Shown piece by piece: positions 63,293-64,000 of a stretch of 64,000 bases of DNA. Each line of letters begins with the position of its first letter. Position 1 is the stretch's first letter. The notes under the pieces are model-generated. The model was given only the letters and a program-made list of their open reading frames with translations, was not told the DNA's origin and made no database searches. The stretch lies in contig CAWHUM010000017.1 in the NCBI GenBank assembly GCA_963832445.1, positions 92,055-156,054 of the forward strand, read 5' to 3'. The position numbers and the translations under genes are program-made. This DNA is from AWTP1-13 sp963832445 (lineage in GTDB: Bacteria; Pseudomonadota; Alphaproteobacteria; Rhizobiales; Hyphomicrobiaceae).

Positions 63293-63884
63293 ATGGCGAC
63301 CAACAGGCGAAATGTAAAGAGTGGGGCGGCAACCACCGACTCCCACGAGCGCGACAAGGACTTTCTGAACGGTCCGGAGATCGATCGCCTGCTCGAGGCG
63401 GCCAAGAAAGGCCGCCACGGCATTCGCGACCACGCGCTGCTGCATGATGATCTATCGGCACGGGCTGCGCGTCAGCGAGGCCATCAGATGCGCCGCGACC
63501 AGCTCGATGTCAAGCGCTCGCGGCTGTGGGTCGCTCGGCTCAAGGGCTCGCTCTCGGTCGAGCACCCGATCGCCGGCGACGAGCTCCGCGCCATCAAGCG
63601 CTACCTGGCCACCAGGAAGGACAGCTTACCATGGTTGTTCGTCTCCGAGCGACAGACGCAGCTTACCCGGCAGGCCGTCAACTACATCATCCGGGTCGCC
63701 GGCGAGACGGCCAAGCTCGGTCGCGTCTGGCCGCATATGCTCCGCCACTCGCTGCGGCTACTACCTCGCCGACAAGGGCACCGACCTGCGCACCATGCAG
63801 GACTACCTTGGGCACCGCGATCCGAAGCATACCGCGCACTACACCAGGGTGGCAGGCCATCGGTTCGAGGGGTTGTGGAAGTAG
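63293..63884 (+). pseudogene. Second tyrosine recombinase, FimB/XerD-like, frame-disrupted
   Basis: About 195 residues are recoverable over several frames: DFLNGPEIDRLLEAAKKGRHGIRDHALL, then MMIYRHGLRVSEAI (Arg), then RRDQLDVKRSRLWVARLKG, then RVWPHMLRH, then GYYLADKGTDLRTMQDYLGHRDPKHTAHY (His, Tyr). Catalytic residues are present, so four or so small indels separate it from an intact gene. Short recombinases of this type occur in integrative elements of Hyphomicrobiales. It may be a relic or a sequencing artefact. Confidence 0.75.
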
Positions 63885-64000
63885 CGTGCCGGGGTAGCCG
63901 CCAAGTCGTGAGCTTGCACCTTCCGCGCTGCAGCGAGTCCGTCCGGAATTGGGGGGTCAACGGACTCTCGACGGACGTGGCCGCGAGGACCGTTCGTGAC

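Overview
The window is about 64 kb of high-GC DNA from an alphaproteobacterium, most likely Hyphomicrobiales (Rhizobiales). Support: a rhizobial-type LexA box (GAAC-N7-GTAC) inside the recA promoter, the neighbourhood recA-alaS-icd, the gene set miaA-ilvB-ilvH-ilvC-leuA-mreB, an Omp25/31-like barrel, an HWE-type histidine kinase and several isoquinoline 1-oxidoreductase/xanthine dehydrogenase-type molybdoenzymes. No rRNA, CRISPR array or complete insertion sequence was seen. The single tRNA is tRNA-Lys(CTT).

Layout. 0-13 kb holds housekeeping genes (recA, alaS, icd, a trmJ-like methyltransferase fused to an extra N-terminal domain, rpsD) with small exported proteins, a VOC/GFA pair and hairpin repeats between them. 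13-24 kb is accessory metabolism: DUF1345 and DUF1015 proteins, a CoA ligase of the feruloyl-CoA synthase type, a ThDP enzyme and two amidohydrolases (one broken), which may form part of a phenylpropenoate pathway. A tetR/MFS efflux pair with clear operators follows, flanked by 80-bp copies of the amidohydrolase 3' end, then a YeeE/YedE pair. 24-50 kb carries the branched-chain amino-acid genes miaA, ilvB, ilvH, ilvC and leuA, dispersed among unrelated genes. A toxin-antitoxin pair sits between ilvB and ilvH. A 32-codon leucine-rich leader ORF and alternative hairpins precede leuA, a candidate attenuator. The same stretch holds a 2Fe-2S/molybdopterin/cytochrome c oxidoreductase operon, a two-gene membrane system of unknown function, a MASE1-PAS-HWE sensor kinase and two small-molecule transporters. 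50-58.6 kb has a methyltransferase, an orphan molybdopterin subunit, a lower-GC SIR2-like gene that may be a defence gene, small exported proteins and mreB.

From the tRNA-Lys gene (58.75 kb) to the end is an integrated element: excisionase-like HTH protein, tyrosine integrase, a second small HTH protein, a membrane/coiled-coil protein with a primase-like tail, a divergent parA plus ribbon-helix-helix pair, and a damaged second integrase. Its far end is outside the window.

Caution: at least ten genes carry frameshifts, including the biosynthetic genes ilvB and leuA, where removing one base restores the family consensus. Sequencing or assembly indels are the simplest explanation, so disrupted genes should not be taken as true pseudogenes without read support.
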